Below, piece after piece: positions 38,301 to 48,100 of a stretch of DNA of 64,000 nucleotides. This DNA is from Pseudeuparius sepicola (Eukaryota; Arthropoda; Insecta; Coleoptera; Anthribidae), in assembly GCA_963920635.1 (NCBI GenBank), contig OY987301.1, positions 16,224,501 through 16,288,500 on the forward strand, in the 5' to 3' direction. The position numbers and the translations under genes were made by a program. The notes under the pieces were generated by a model. That model was given only the letters and a program-made list of their open reading frames with translations. It was not told where the DNA came from and made no database searches. Position 1 is the first letter of the stretch. The number at the start of each line of letters is the position of its first letter.

Positions 38301-41300
38301 AAATCGTCTTTTTCCCATAACTTCTTTATTTGTAGAGCTTTTTTAACCAAATTTGGTACACATCATGTTTGGCTAAGACCTTTTTAAATGTGTTATTTTC
38401 AACCGCTAGATTGAACCAGTGGCGGAGATATGGGTAAATCGGGAGACAAATTCAAGAAGAAAGCCCTGTGCGAAATTAAAGTAGGTAGCAGTTTTGGATG
38501 GAGCTTTTGTTTCTGAACAAAAGTGTTTCTTGACTTATTTTGTATCTATCGCCGTTTCGTGGCAAATTACATTTTTTTTATTTAATCGTACGTGCAAAAA
38601 ATGTCAGGTATTTAAAAAGCGTAGGGAAAAGATCAGGATCTTGTTTTCATTTAAAAATAAAATTTTGAAGGTTTCAAGGCAACATAACTATTTTAACTCG
38701 AAATAAGAATAAAAAAGTTTCGAGAAAAGACTTTTTTTTAGAAAATTTTAACACTCCGTATATCGAAAATGAAGAATTTTTGCACACGTGTTTATATATG
38801 AACTTTTGTTGTTAAAATTGGCTGAGGATCACGACCCTAAAATATTTTAACGTACTTAAGTTACACCCTGTATATCTCTGAGCTAGGGCTACTGTATAAA
38901 TCCGCAGTCGCCAGTCGCAGTGGCAGTTGTGGTACTGGTATATAATCGGACTATTATATTATTATTTATATGTGTTTAGTGCTTAATAAAATATAGAGGA
39001 AATAGTATAAAATTTAACATCGATAAGAATTTTTGCAGAGTTTATTATAAAAAAAAAACACATTTTTGGCCAGTGTTCTACTGGATTTGTGTGCTGCCCT
39101 TCGCCTTTTCTTAAGTTTACCATCATTGAGTTTGCCTGTTTCATCCTCAACCGTAGAAAGGTATTTTTCAAAATTAAAACTAATAAAGCCATTTTTGCGA
39201 TCGAAGATGGCTAACGAAAGACTAACTTCCCTCCCTTATCAGTAAGAGAATGAAGGGGCTAGCAGCTTGGATTTGGACAACATTACCAAACAGTTTTTCA
39301 GTTTTAAACGGCGTTTATAGTTACTTCGACCGGCGTTTATAGTTACTTATTGTTAGGGTATAATATTTTTGTATTTTACGTTCATATGGAATAAATCAGT
39401 TTAATTTGTTTCCGTATGTTTTGTGATTTCTTAACAAAAGAGGGGCCCCGCGTCTAGTTTTGCGGGGGGGGGGGGGCAGAATATCTCTGCACGCTACTGG
39501 TTGAAAAGTCCTGAGCAGAATGAAGGGAAATTTATGAGTGGCCCCTGGGGATAACATATGGAAGATTATATTTTCCTATATAATATAATATATAATATGT
39601 TAATTATGAATAATATGGTTTTTCCATGTTTTTCGGGCTAGTGACGATGTACATACATCTTCATATTTTCGATGCCTGCCTTTGGTTTTCCGAAGTCAGG
39701 TTCAATTAATTAATCATTTATGGAACACGGCTTGCGTGAAAATATGGACAACAGCCACCTTTTATTTCTGTTAAGGAAAATCGAATTTACCATAATATGG
39801 AGGGGCCACTAGTAAATTTCCCTTCATTCTACTCAATATCGATGTACTTTTCAACCCACTTCGAGGCTTGTATGCGAAAATGGGGCACCTAACTGTGTTT
39901 CCAGTGTGCAATTTTTAACGTTCAAAAGCTAGAACAACCACCAAGAAAGGGGGAAATGTTTCGCACTGCGCGTCCCCATTCTTCTTGATTACCCCCATTT
40001 CATTTTACGACAAACACATTTACGCCCTCGTGTGTTTCACAATTTCAGGACGACAGACATGAAATTTTTCCAATATAAAAAGCACTGAAGAGAAAAGAGG
40101 GAGGCACACTATCAGATTGCCGAAAAATGATTGTCGGTTAGGCTACGACAGAATTTCACGAATAAGAGAAAGATTCGCTCGCAAATAGCATCACTCAATA
40201 ATTTCACACACTACGTATACAGGGTGTTAAAAATGTAGGTGCATCCATTGACCAAAGTTTCTTTGGACAAAAATGATAATGTTTCTCATTTCGACACCTC
40301 TACTTCAGAGGGTGTTGAATTTAAAAATTAAATATCGCCTATGTTTTTTATATTTAGTTGAAATTTGGTACCTACTAATTTTTGTTCTTATAGAAACATA
40401 GATTTCGTGTAATTTTAGTCTAAAATTGTAACATAGTGAATTTTTTCGTTGCGAAAGTTATTTCGTCTGTGGTTATTACTTTCCAACTATACCTTCGACT
40501 TATTGTTCAATGCATTAGATAACGTCCTTTTTTTCATTATTTTCTAGTTATTCTGGCAAGAGTTAAACGTTCCCGAGCGCTGAACGACACTCTAGTATAC
40601 AAAGTACGAGTCCGAAAAGAATACAAGATATCTGAAAAGGGACTTCTAGCTCTAAAATCAGGACGTTTGAACACTGCAAAAGAAGATTCGCTTTGTGGTG
40701 TTTCCCTAGAAATTGGAAAGCTCTATGTCATATCTGGAAGAATTCACAGTTTAAAAGTAAAAACAATTTCATTTTAGACAAGTTTGTTTTGCGGTTTCTA
40801 TTATATTTGATTCCAGGCATATGTTAATCTATGTAACATGATAGTACCATGGGAACAAGTGACCAGGAGGCAACGCAAGGGACTCAAACTGATGTATAGA
40901 CATGGGTGCACGTGCCAGATCAGAAATTGTTTGTGGAATAGATGCTACAGGACAAGAGATCAATGCAACTGGAACAGTCAATGTGAAACCAGTGAGGTAA
41001 GTCTATACTTATGGTTCAATTTATACTTACTTACAGTTAAACGGGTCTACGCATAGCTATATCGGGGCTAATAGCGATCGGCCATTTTGACAAAATATTT
41101 GGTTTAGTTTTTTCTAATAAATGTTCAACACTTTTATTTGAAGGATAAATTTCGTTAGAGGTTATCCAGCCGATACAGATATTCAAACGAAATTTGGTAC
41201 ATGGCATTCATTCCAAATTCAGTTTCGAAAGATGGTACCTCAACCACAGAAAATATTTCGTAGTATATTTTCTGTGCCTCAACTAGATAGAGACGATAGG

Positions 41301-44300
41301 TATCCATTCGAAATATCCATTCTTCGAGAATAGTCTCTTATAGGCGAAAAATAGGCGTCGGTGTTTCCTTCACATCGATCTTCTTTCAAATGGACGGGCA
41401 TTCTATCAGGGCTAAGGGGATCAGTTTTAGGCGTATTGAATTATAGCGGTTCGACGATTCCGTGACAAAGGGAAGCCAAGGCGGAATAAAAAGAAAAAAG
41501 GTATATAGTTGGTGCGGAATGATCCAAAAAGGAGGTTAAAACCTTTAGCTTGCAATTTATTACTGCTATTTGGTTACCAGACCATAATTTAGTTTTTCCT
41601 TTTAAGGTAATAGCACACGTAGGTAACAAATAAAGCTGCGTGTTTTAACTAAATCTTGTTGACGCGATGAAAACCGCTAAAAAAAACACCACAAAATGCT
41701 TTCCGGATTTATTTAATCCGGTGAATATTTTCGGCTTGGCACAAGCTTGAGGTAAAGTGGATCCAACAGGAAAAGGAACGAGATATGCTATCTAATCTAA
41801 AGGATGTCTTCGCTCCACTGGCTTGGCTTTTAAACGGTAAATCTTTGTTAAATCTTTATACTTCCCCCTTCCTGTGTAAAGGATATCGTTAGAAAATTTT
41901 ACCCGGTCACTATAGTCATACGCCGTATCTCTACGTACATATCTGTGGTCTCTGGCACGATACACAAATAACGGTATGCCAGCTAGGAGAACGAAAATTA
42001 TACTCTTCTGCGCATCTACGTCACTTCGACAAAAGCGCGCCCAACTTATAAAAAATAGTCCTGAAATTAGTCTCACTGACATACGTCAGTTTTCAATTTC
42101 GCGTCAAGTTAAATCCAAAGATAGAATGTAGGCACCTTGAGACACTTTGGTGTATATGTGGTTGCCTAGCTTACTATAAAACGAGTCAAATTTCCATTTA
42201 AAAATAAAAGTAAGCTAAGATTTTGTCGAATAAGCGTCTCCATTGACGTCACAGCACCTGCGCGCGGATATACCGTTTTCTGTGTATCGTGGTCTATGGC
42301 TATTATTTGAGGGGACAAAGCTACAGAAAGTTCGTTTTCAACAAAATATTATCACTTTCGTTGAAAGTTTTTTTGATGCCAGAAAAAGTAATAATGTGAC
42401 GCTAAAAATACGTACCTATTTTATAAAGCGTGTTTGGTAATCACGAAAAGGGGATTTTATCCCATTTTTCATTTTTGAATATATCGGCGAAAAAAGTTAG
42501 ACTAATCTAAGTTTCTATAATTTTTTATGTAACTCAAAACGAGTAAAAATTGAAATTTGAACAGACTACTTATGTATATGTAACTAGGCGGATCTACTTC
42601 TCCTCTTGAAATATGTTCTTGCGAATTTTTCTGGTGTCGATATATTTTTTTCTGGCAGCTAAAACCCTAGCATCACTTAATTACCTATATGCGCATCTTA
42701 ATTCTAATTTAAAAATTGTTCAGTATTGCAAACCGTAATTCAGATCTTTTGAAAAAATGTTGAAATACACAAGCATATATGGGGTACTCCTAGTTTGGAG
42801 TATTGTGAGGGTGAGAATTATTATTATTATATATTATAATCAAGAGTTGCAAATTCATAATACCTAAAGTAGGTTACATTTTTCTCTTGGATTCTTAGTG
42901 GGAAATTTGTGTATCAATCCTCTTATCGATCCAGAATAAATTGGTTGTGAAGGGTCATAACGTGGGATAGTGGAGAGAATTCCAAGTGTTTCGTGTTTCC
43001 AGGCTGAATATATCCAATTTGTTATTTCCGGCTATTTGTATTCATATATTATTTTTCCAAATAATAAAAAAGAAATATGCATATACCGTAATTTAAGAAA
43101 AGACTATTATTTTTGAAAAAGAATCAATTTCAATTTTTATTAAGTAAACTTTTTTAAATATAATGCGAAATTTGTAATCAATAATAATAGCACTGTTGTC
43201 AGAATTTACCGCAATTTATCTATTCGCGTACTAATCAATAATATCTTTTATTCGCAGACATAATCCTTTTAGCGTTAACTGCGCCCAACGCTTTTAGGCT
43301 AATAAAACCCAATAATTGTGGGCGCTTTCCCAAACATTAAAATTGTCGGGTTGGAATTATAACTTCTCCATTTGTTACACAATCACGTGTTCCTATTTAA
43401 ATAAAGACAGTTAAAGTTGAAGAATAGTGAGCGTTCGACTTTTTGTAGATACAGGGTGTTAAGATTTGATCCGGAACACTTCAGTAAAATGTGATGCACT
43501 GCACGATTTAGGTGATTTTGTGTATGTGTGTGTGTGTGTGTAGCACTATTCCACGGCTTACTATGTTTTTTCGATGCGATTTTTTTGGAAAAGGCTATCA
43601 TTGATTTTTTTATCGGAAATCTGACAACGTAGCTTTATAGCACCCCCCGAAACCCTAATGTCCTAAGTGTTAATTTACTTCGCCGACTAACATTTCTACA
43701 GGACCTTAAAATTTTATTTGCAATCAAAAATCAGGATTGGAAATGTTTGAAAATCGGCTAAATTTCGAAACGTTCCAAAAATGCCCACTAATAAAGAAAA
43801 CAGTAAAAGAACACCAACCTACTGTTTTAAAATAATACTAAAATAAAGGTATATGGAGAATATGCCATATTTGAGGATTATTCTAACACAGTATTACCAA
43901 AGATCATAATGAATATTATGATCTTTGGTATTACTAATGGGACATTTTTGAAATGTATCGGTTAAATTTACCAGATTTTCAAATATTTATTTTTAATTAC
44001 AAATTTAAAAAAAAAAAACAATTTTCCCAACTAAAAGGTCCTGTTAGTTGGCTATGTAAATTCATAAAACTTGAGATATTTGAGTTTCAGTGGGAGCTGT
44101 TTAAAACTACGTTGCCAGAAAAAAATAGCATTTTTCAAAATAACACACTAGGTATTTAAAAAAATAAAACTGTGTTCTTTGCCATTTTCTTTATTATTGT
44201 GACATTTTTGGGCTGTTTTGAATAAGTTTGCTCGATTTTTAGATTTTTCCAAAGCAGTCCTGAATTTAAATTAAAAATAAAAAAAAAATTTCCCAACTTT

Positions 44301-44956
44301 ATTTAAGGTCCTGTAGAAGTGTTAGTCAACCATGTAAAGTAATAAACCTTAGGATATCGGAGTTTCAGGAGGTGCTGAATAAGGGTACGTTGTCAGATTT
44401 CCGATAAAAACAATCCCAATAGAATTTTACAAAAAATCACATCGAAAAAAAAGCATAGCTACTAGACGGAACAACACTGAATTAGGTATTTGCAAAGCAA
44501 CTCCACCAAAATATTAAACCGAAAATATAAGGTTAAACCGCTCGTGACACTTGTCAGAAATTGAAATATCAGAGGTCATAAAACGTTAAAACCAATTCGA
44601 TATTTTGTCAATATATCTTGTAGAAACACGGCAACTCCGCAATATTTCAGCCAAAGCAAGATAAGATCATACACAAGATTTAGATGACACTTTATTTTTT
44701 ATATTTTTCGATTGAATAATATCTCAAATGATAATTTGTCTCTTCTAAATACTTATGTGAAACAATTTATGTCAATGTAAATTATTCCTCCAACTTTTAT
44801 GTTTTTTTCTTTCAGGGAATATGTCTTCGCCAGGCAAACAACTCGTGTATGTGGACCAGAAGTAGGGCCTTGACCAAATGCACTCAAGAATGGAGGCGAA
44901 ATATGACATCTACTTACCGAAAAAAGCAATACCTGAATCCTTATCCGTTGCCATGA
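29272..44956 (+). CDS. Timp: Tissue inhibitor of metalloproteinases (TIMP), four coding exons
   Basis: Spliced gene: exons 29272-29389, 40548-40756, 40817-40996 and 44816-44956 join in frame into 215 codons plus TGA. TIMPs are secreted inhibitors of matrix metalloproteinases and ADAM-type proteases; the free alpha-amino group and carbonyl of mature Cys1 chelate the catalytic zinc. Residues 1-22 form a hydrophobic signal peptide ending in CEA, so the mature chain starts CSC, with the next cysteine at mature position 13 as in the family, followed by the HPQQ-type motif and a beta-strand like VILARVK. Exon 3 carries the W..VTRRQRKGL segment and a C-terminal cysteine cluster (GCTCQIRNC, CNWNSQC). 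I count 14 cysteines in the mature chain against the canonical 12. All junctions are GT-AG with consistent phases (1, 0, 0). Introns are 11.2 kb, 60 bp and 3.8 kb; the long ones are full of transposons. The start is the first ATG of exon 1, 4 bp after a good acceptor (AG at 29267-29268), so a 5' UTR exon probably lies upstream. The gene is nested antisense in synapsin. Confidence 0.95.
29948..30660 (-). pseudogene. Tc1-type transposase remnant
   Basis: The minus strand reads VLFSDETRVSLKAPDGRERV (first catalytic Asp), then CRRRGERFASCNI...FGCGSKRFWG, then directly WPPNSPDMNPIKHLW. The block with the second catalytic Asp is deleted and the final acidic residue is replaced by Lys. Upstream, helix-turn-helix fragments are spread over several frames. 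The + strand ORF at 30420-30698 is a shadow. Confidence 0.75.
30731..30886. mobile_element. Harbinger-type MITE with TTA target duplication
   Basis: 156 bp, agcccgattcatgcagcttc at the left and its inverse (gaagctgtatgaaccaggct) at the right, with TTA on both sides (30728-30730, 30887-30889). A 3-bp TWA duplication is the PIF/Harbinger habit. It is inserted inside the Tc1-like element. Confidence 0.65.
31380..31475 (+). promoter_or_regulatory. TATA promoter inside the hAT element
   Basis: TATATAA at 31434-31440, directly followed by a CpG-dense tract (gcggcgccgcggcgcg), in otherwise AT-rich DNA and about 190 bp upstream of the remnant's ATG. This is probably the transposase promoter. Confidence 0.55.
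31630..32062 (+). pseudogene. hAT transposase remnant with C-terminal dimerisation domain
   Basis: A 64-codon N-terminal piece from ATG 31630 (MEGKKRKGDKLKGMDYWKKW) is followed, in another frame from about 31813, by the hAT dimerisation domain: LYPNIYTLLQILATIPVSTA, TPERSFSSLWRLKNYLRNT and RLNGLALMNIH. The RNase-H-like core between them is deleted. The tail resembles ZMYM1-like hAT proteins of insects. Confidence 0.85.
32760..33134. repeat. Cluster of inverted repeats with ccattatttacc / ggtaaataatgg ends
   Basis: 33022-33134 is a hairpin element (tatacacttcggttgagaag and its inverse) with cattatttacc in both arms and a core tatatcctgaggcgcgtagcg. 32765-32779 and 33000-33016 are an outer inverted pair (ttagtagtaaaaaa). 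Other cctaggtaaataatg copies lie at 32830-32880. A relative is at 53697. Confidence 0.55.
33722..35374. mobile_element. Multi-unit foldback element, TA target site
   Basis: Ends cagtgtgtcccacttaagga and the inverse tccttaagtgggacacattg, TA on both sides (33720-33721, 35375-35376). The left arm carries about three direct copies of a ~300-bp unit (each with gatagagct, cgtgcgtta, gagacgg or gagacga and gaaatttcgagaa), the right arm about two in inverse order, around an AT-rich core at 34740-34840. Unit borders carry cacagggtgttcc-type ends. Confidence 0.85.
35377..37840. other. AT-rich part of TIMP intron 1; dispersed repeat at 36067-36330
   Basis: No gene recognised. 36067-36330 is related to 24213-24400. 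The 84-codon ORF there reads through repeat sequence. Confidence 0.45.
38169..38870. mobile_element. MITE, TA target site, TIR starting cagggtgttacttaagta
   Basis: 702 bp, TA on both sides (38167-38168, 38871-38872), TIR mirrored at 38850-38870 (tacttaagttacaccctg), with inner tracts such as gtcctcagccaatt mirrored near 38815. Nested inside the hAT element. Confidence 0.85.
39085..39330 (+). pseudogene. hAT transposase C-terminal remnant
   Basis: The + strand reads LPVSSSTVERYFSKLKLIKP then FLRSKMANERLTSL, the hAT dimerisation signature (S...ERSFS.L..IK..LR..M...RL). A stop and frame changes follow. Nothing else of the transposase is recognisable. The minus-strand ORF at 38983-39192 is a shadow. 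Confidence 0.75.
39906..40547. other. End of TIMP intron 1 with a solo transposon end
   Basis: A TA-type left end (tacagggtgttaaaaatg) starts at about 40218 without a partner. The rest is the pre-acceptor sequence of TIMP exon 2. Confidence 0.5.
40548..40756 (+). CDS. Timp: TIMP coding exon 2
   Basis: The acceptor tttctag ends at 40547. Two bases complete the split Val codon, then 69 codons run to the donor GTAAAA at 40757. It encodes most of the N-terminal OB-fold inhibitory domain, including VILARVKRSRALNDTL (an NDT glycosylation sequon), an SLCGVSL cysteine segment and the YVISGRI strand. The following intron is only 60 bp. Confidence 0.93.
40817..40996 (+). CDS. Timp: TIMP coding exon 3 (cysteine-rich)
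   Basis: Sixty in-frame codons between the acceptor ttccag (ending 40816) and the donor GTAAGT (40997). It contains NLCN, WEQVTRRQRKGLKLMY and the cysteine cluster GCTCQIRNCLWNRCY and CNWNSQC, which matches the join between the N- and C-terminal TIMP subdomains. Confidence 0.95.
40997..43445. other. TIMP intron 3, first part
   Basis: Contains a perfect 12-bp-stem hairpin at 41245-41276, the candidate minus-strand ORF at 41792-42082 and a CRE-like TGACGTCA at 42244. Otherwise AT-rich with nothing recognised. Confidence 0.5.
41792..42082 (-). CDS. Unassigned small ORF with one membrane segment (candidate gene)
   Basis: 96 codons, ATG to stop, in TIMP intron 3. I do not recognise the family. 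The protein has a hydrophobic start (MSVRLISGLFFISWARFC), a stronger hydrophobic stretch near residues 28-41 (SIIFVLLAGIPLFVY) and a charged, tyrosine-rich tail (YRARDHRYVRRDTAYDYSD). The composition is balanced rather than Lys/Asn/Phe-biased like the random ORFs nearby. A perfect CRE-like palindrome TGACGTCA lies about 160 bp upstream of its start at 42244-42251. It could be an intronless small membrane-protein gene, a retrocopy, or chance. Confidence 0.35.
   Translation of the reverse strand: MSVRLISGLFFISWARFCRSDVDAQKSIIFVLLAGIPLFVYRARDHRYVRRDTAYDYSDRVKFSNDILYTGRGKYKDLTKIYRLKAKPVERRHPLD
43449..44500. repeat. Large palindromic element in TIMP intron 3
   Basis: The left end gatacagggtgttaag has no clear partner, but 43560-43710 (gatgcgattttttt, atcggaaatctgacaacgta, gactaacatttctacaggac) is mirrored at 44300-44460. 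A related unit occurs between (44030-44130). The centre at 43895-43930 is a perfect hairpin. A (GT)n run lies at 43518-43543. Confidence 0.75.
43895..43930. repeat. Perfect hairpin, 16-bp stem, 4-nt loop
   Basis: taccaaagatcataat, loop gaat, attatgatctttggta. It lies near the centre of the palindromic element. Confidence 0.9.
44816..44956 (+). CDS. Timp: TIMP coding exon 4 (C-terminus and stop)
   Basis: After the acceptor tttctttcag (ending 44815), 46 codons and TGA at 44954-44956. It begins GICLRQANNSCMWTRSRALT, typical of the TIMP C-terminal subdomain, and ends in a basic tail followed by NPYPLP. No AATAAA is seen before the synapsin exon that starts 116 bp further on. Confidence 0.93.
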   Translation, partial: GICLRQANNSCMWTRSRALTKCTQEWRRNMTSTYRKKQYLNPYPLP

Positions 44957-45072
44957 ACACAACTCACAAAAACCCCGCGATTTCCAACAAATATAGTATT
45001 AACTCCATATCTTTGATTTGTTTTGCAGTAATAACATGACGCTTCTGTAAGATAGTGTACATAGTGACTCAC

Positions 45073-45177
45073 CATTTCCCGATGATCTGGATAAAACGTC
45101 TGGTCTATAAGCGGGAAGCTGTCCTTTCCCAGGACTCTCTGTAGCTGCACTAGGTGCCCAAACACCCAAGGTTTATC
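45073..45177 (-). CDS. Syn: Synapsin exon: DKPWVF segment, last exon in the window
   Basis: 105 bp, 35 full codons from the acceptor cttcag to the donor ATG|GTGAGT. It reads [19 protein letters not shown] and [16 protein letters not shown]. The following exon of the family, with the GHAHGG-type ATP-grasp motif, was not found between here and position 1, so the intron containing TIMP exceeds 45 kb. Confidence 0.95.
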
Positions 45178-48100
45178 CTGAAGGTATGTTGCGTGGATTA
45201 TTATTATTACTGACTTGAAGTAGGTCACACATACCTGGAAGTTATATATTGCGTTCAAGTTGTTAATGCTTGGAACTCCACCAAATTTCAGTGCCAAAAG
45301 TAGCTTCTTATAATTCTCTCCCGCGTCCTTTAGGTTCTGCCTGACCTAGAAAAACAGTAAGATAGGTATCTTAAAATAATCTGAATGTAATTCACATAGA
45401 TTTGCTTGTGGTTAGGAATAGGTGCACATTTTGTATATATAATTATTTATTTTGTTAAATAAACATTTAGATTTTTGTACCTTAACGATTGTTATATTTA
45501 ATATGTACAAAATATATTTTAATAAACAAATTTAGTAAGTTTGTAATATTATGTAATTACGTTTTGTGTTGTTTAGATAGTTTAGATAGTTTTTCAGTTA
45601 ATTTTTTGTAAATTTATGTCCACATATCTTGACAAACAGAAAAGCAAATATCAACGTATTATACGGTGTGGTTCAAAGAGTTCGCAACAAAATTGAAAAT
45701 TTTTTAGTGTATTTTTTATTTTATTGGTATTACAAAAAGTATTTTGGGGAATCTTCTCTGCATGTCCAAAAACCTAAGAATGGATCCAATATGGTGGCAA
45801 TTTCAAAAAATTAACATTAAGTTAAGAAAAGTTAGGTTAAATGACGAGGTATCAAAAAAGTTGACTAGAATTTGAAAAATTGACTAGAATCTTTGTCTAG
45901 AATGTAATTAACCAAATTAAAAATTACAGTTTTTCAGAAGTACTGGTGAATTCATAAAATATTTAGTTTTTAAATTGAAAGACCTTCAAAAATCGCGTTT
46001 TCACGAAAATCATTTAATGATTTTTTCTTATTTAAAATCTCACATCACAGCGTTAATCAGGACACGAAAGCTTTGTTTAAAGCTTTGTTTAAACCAAAAA
46101 CATAAGTTTTATGTAAAACAATGGGCTAAGAAAAATCATCCAAAGGGAAAGGATGTTGAAGATTATAATATATCATTTTTGATTTTTTTTATGAGTAATT
46201 TGTTATTGTATCCATGAAAATAAATAAACAAAAAAGTGTCAAAAAACAAAAATAAAAGCAGTCATTCTTTTAGTTTTAGGCTTGTGTACCAAGAGCTTGA
46301 AGACAATTATTAACTAATATTATAATGATGTTGTGTTTTACCTATTTGATATTTTTAAAATTTTCTGTTTATTGGTACTAATTTCTAAACTTTTCAAAAT
46401 ACAAACACACGCACAAAATTTATTCGTCCATTCTAGACATTCTTAGTGAAAAACATTTAAATATTAAAGAAAGATTTTTTTTAATAGGTACCTGTACTTA
46501 TTATAAATGAAGGGTACACGAGAAAAACAGGCCAAGTCAGAATTTGCTGATTGCGAGTTAGACTTAATTTAAAGTTATAATCTTATGTAGTTTATTACAA
46601 AAGCTCATTTTTAATAATATTATTATTTTTGGCTGTAACATAACAAATAATTGGTAAAATGGAAAATTCTGAAGTTTATTAACCAATGGGATTTGGCAAT
46701 TTTGTTTAAATATAATGAAAAATAGCTTAGGCACATTTTCGCAAACTTCATTTTTGTGAAGAATGATTGATGATGATGTAATGATTGTACAAAGACGCCA
46801 GCGCAAACACGATCACGATAATTAATCGCCAACCTTAAACAAAACAGCTGACGATTTCATGCGATTTTTATTATGACTTAGCTTGTTGTTCCCCTGTTCC
46901 ACGCTGACTTAGCCTATTCTTCTCGTGTATGGGTATTTTAAAGTAATATGTATATTGTGACCTAGCCTGTTTTTTCCCTGATTATTACGCTGGTTTGAAA
47001 GAGCACATAATTTACCACAAGATGGCACTGTTATCCCAATTTCAACAAAAATTGATTTAGCCTGTTTTCCCGTGTACCCTTCAAATAATAAAGGATGTTT
47101 TAATGGCATATCAGGTAAATGATATCAATTGAAAAAAATGCACTCCAGCCGGGACTCGAACCCAGGACTCCTACTGTAGCCGTACGGGTTCCATCGGCTA
47201 GGTGTTATTTATTTCAATATTTGATATTAGTTAGTAGCGTTGAGATGTTACCTAAGTAATTATTCATTAAATTGGAACAAAAAGGAACATAGGTAGGTTC
47301 TACCGTTTATTCCCCAAAAAATGGGCAATTACTTGATTTCATTTAACATATACAGTCGTATTGATAAAAAACGACACTGGATCTATACACAATATCGATA
47401 TATTTTTTAAAAAGTCCCACATCTGATTTGCCAAAACATGGCGGTCGTGACGCCACTATCTCGTATAAAGCCACTGGAACTCATATTACTCATAACAAAG
47501 CTCATATCAAATCTCGCAAAATATTATTCAATATGTCAAATCCCCTTTGATCTAACCTATGAATAAAGAACCCCAGGAAGGAGCAAATTTGGGCTTAACG
47601 CTCGACCGGGACAGTCTCTGCATATGGCGGCATGCCGTTTCCGGTTTACAAAAGTACTTACCGATGGAACGTTATCCCCCAAACATTTTGTTCTGGTAGT
47701 CACGGAATGAGCCGCAAGCTGCACAGCTAACCATAATAGATCTCCAAAAAGTACTTATAGAAGAAGTACACAAATATCTAATAGCACAAACCACCGTGAC
47801 AACTGTCAAATATAAAAATATTTTGTCAAAATTCAGTCTCCATACAGGGCGATTTCCGTCTCACGTATTTTATAATGCCCATAGAGCTTTGGCTCTTTCC
47901 TGGGGTTCTTTATTCATTGGATCTAACTCACCAGCAAAAAGTCGGGCCTGAACGATCTGCCGACCCTAGTCCCGGCGCGTATGACAGCCATGGAAACGGT
48001 GGCTCCCTCTGCCGTCGCCGTCACCGTGATCTCCCTGAAACCGTACGTCGGACACATTCAATATTTAATGCCTAAAGCAACGAAACTGAACTTTAGGAAT

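Larger units (their letters stand above)
37910..39499 (+). mobile_element. hAT element with perfect 8-bp target duplication GTTGAAAA
   Basis: TIR cagtggcgtgca / tgcacgctactg, direct repeat GTTGAAAA at 37902-37909 and 39500-39507. G-rich tracts (ggggggggcc, gggggggggggg) lie inside each end, as in the 31121 element. It contains the TA-type MITE at 38169-38870. Confidence 0.9.
37841..39905. mobile_element. Foldback element split by a hAT insertion
   Basis: Left end atagaccgtcagatagtgac as at 9513. With the hAT removed, ccccattttcgcatacaagc then ctcgaaaagggttgaaaa on the left mirrors ttttcaacccacttcgaggc then ttgtatgcgaaaatgggg at 39848-39885, and gaagggaaatttatgagtgg mirrors 39805-39830. Confidence 0.65.

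Noticed and set aside
47875..48075. 66-codon + strand ORF
   Set aside because: Antisense shadow of the synapsin exon at 47932-48034.
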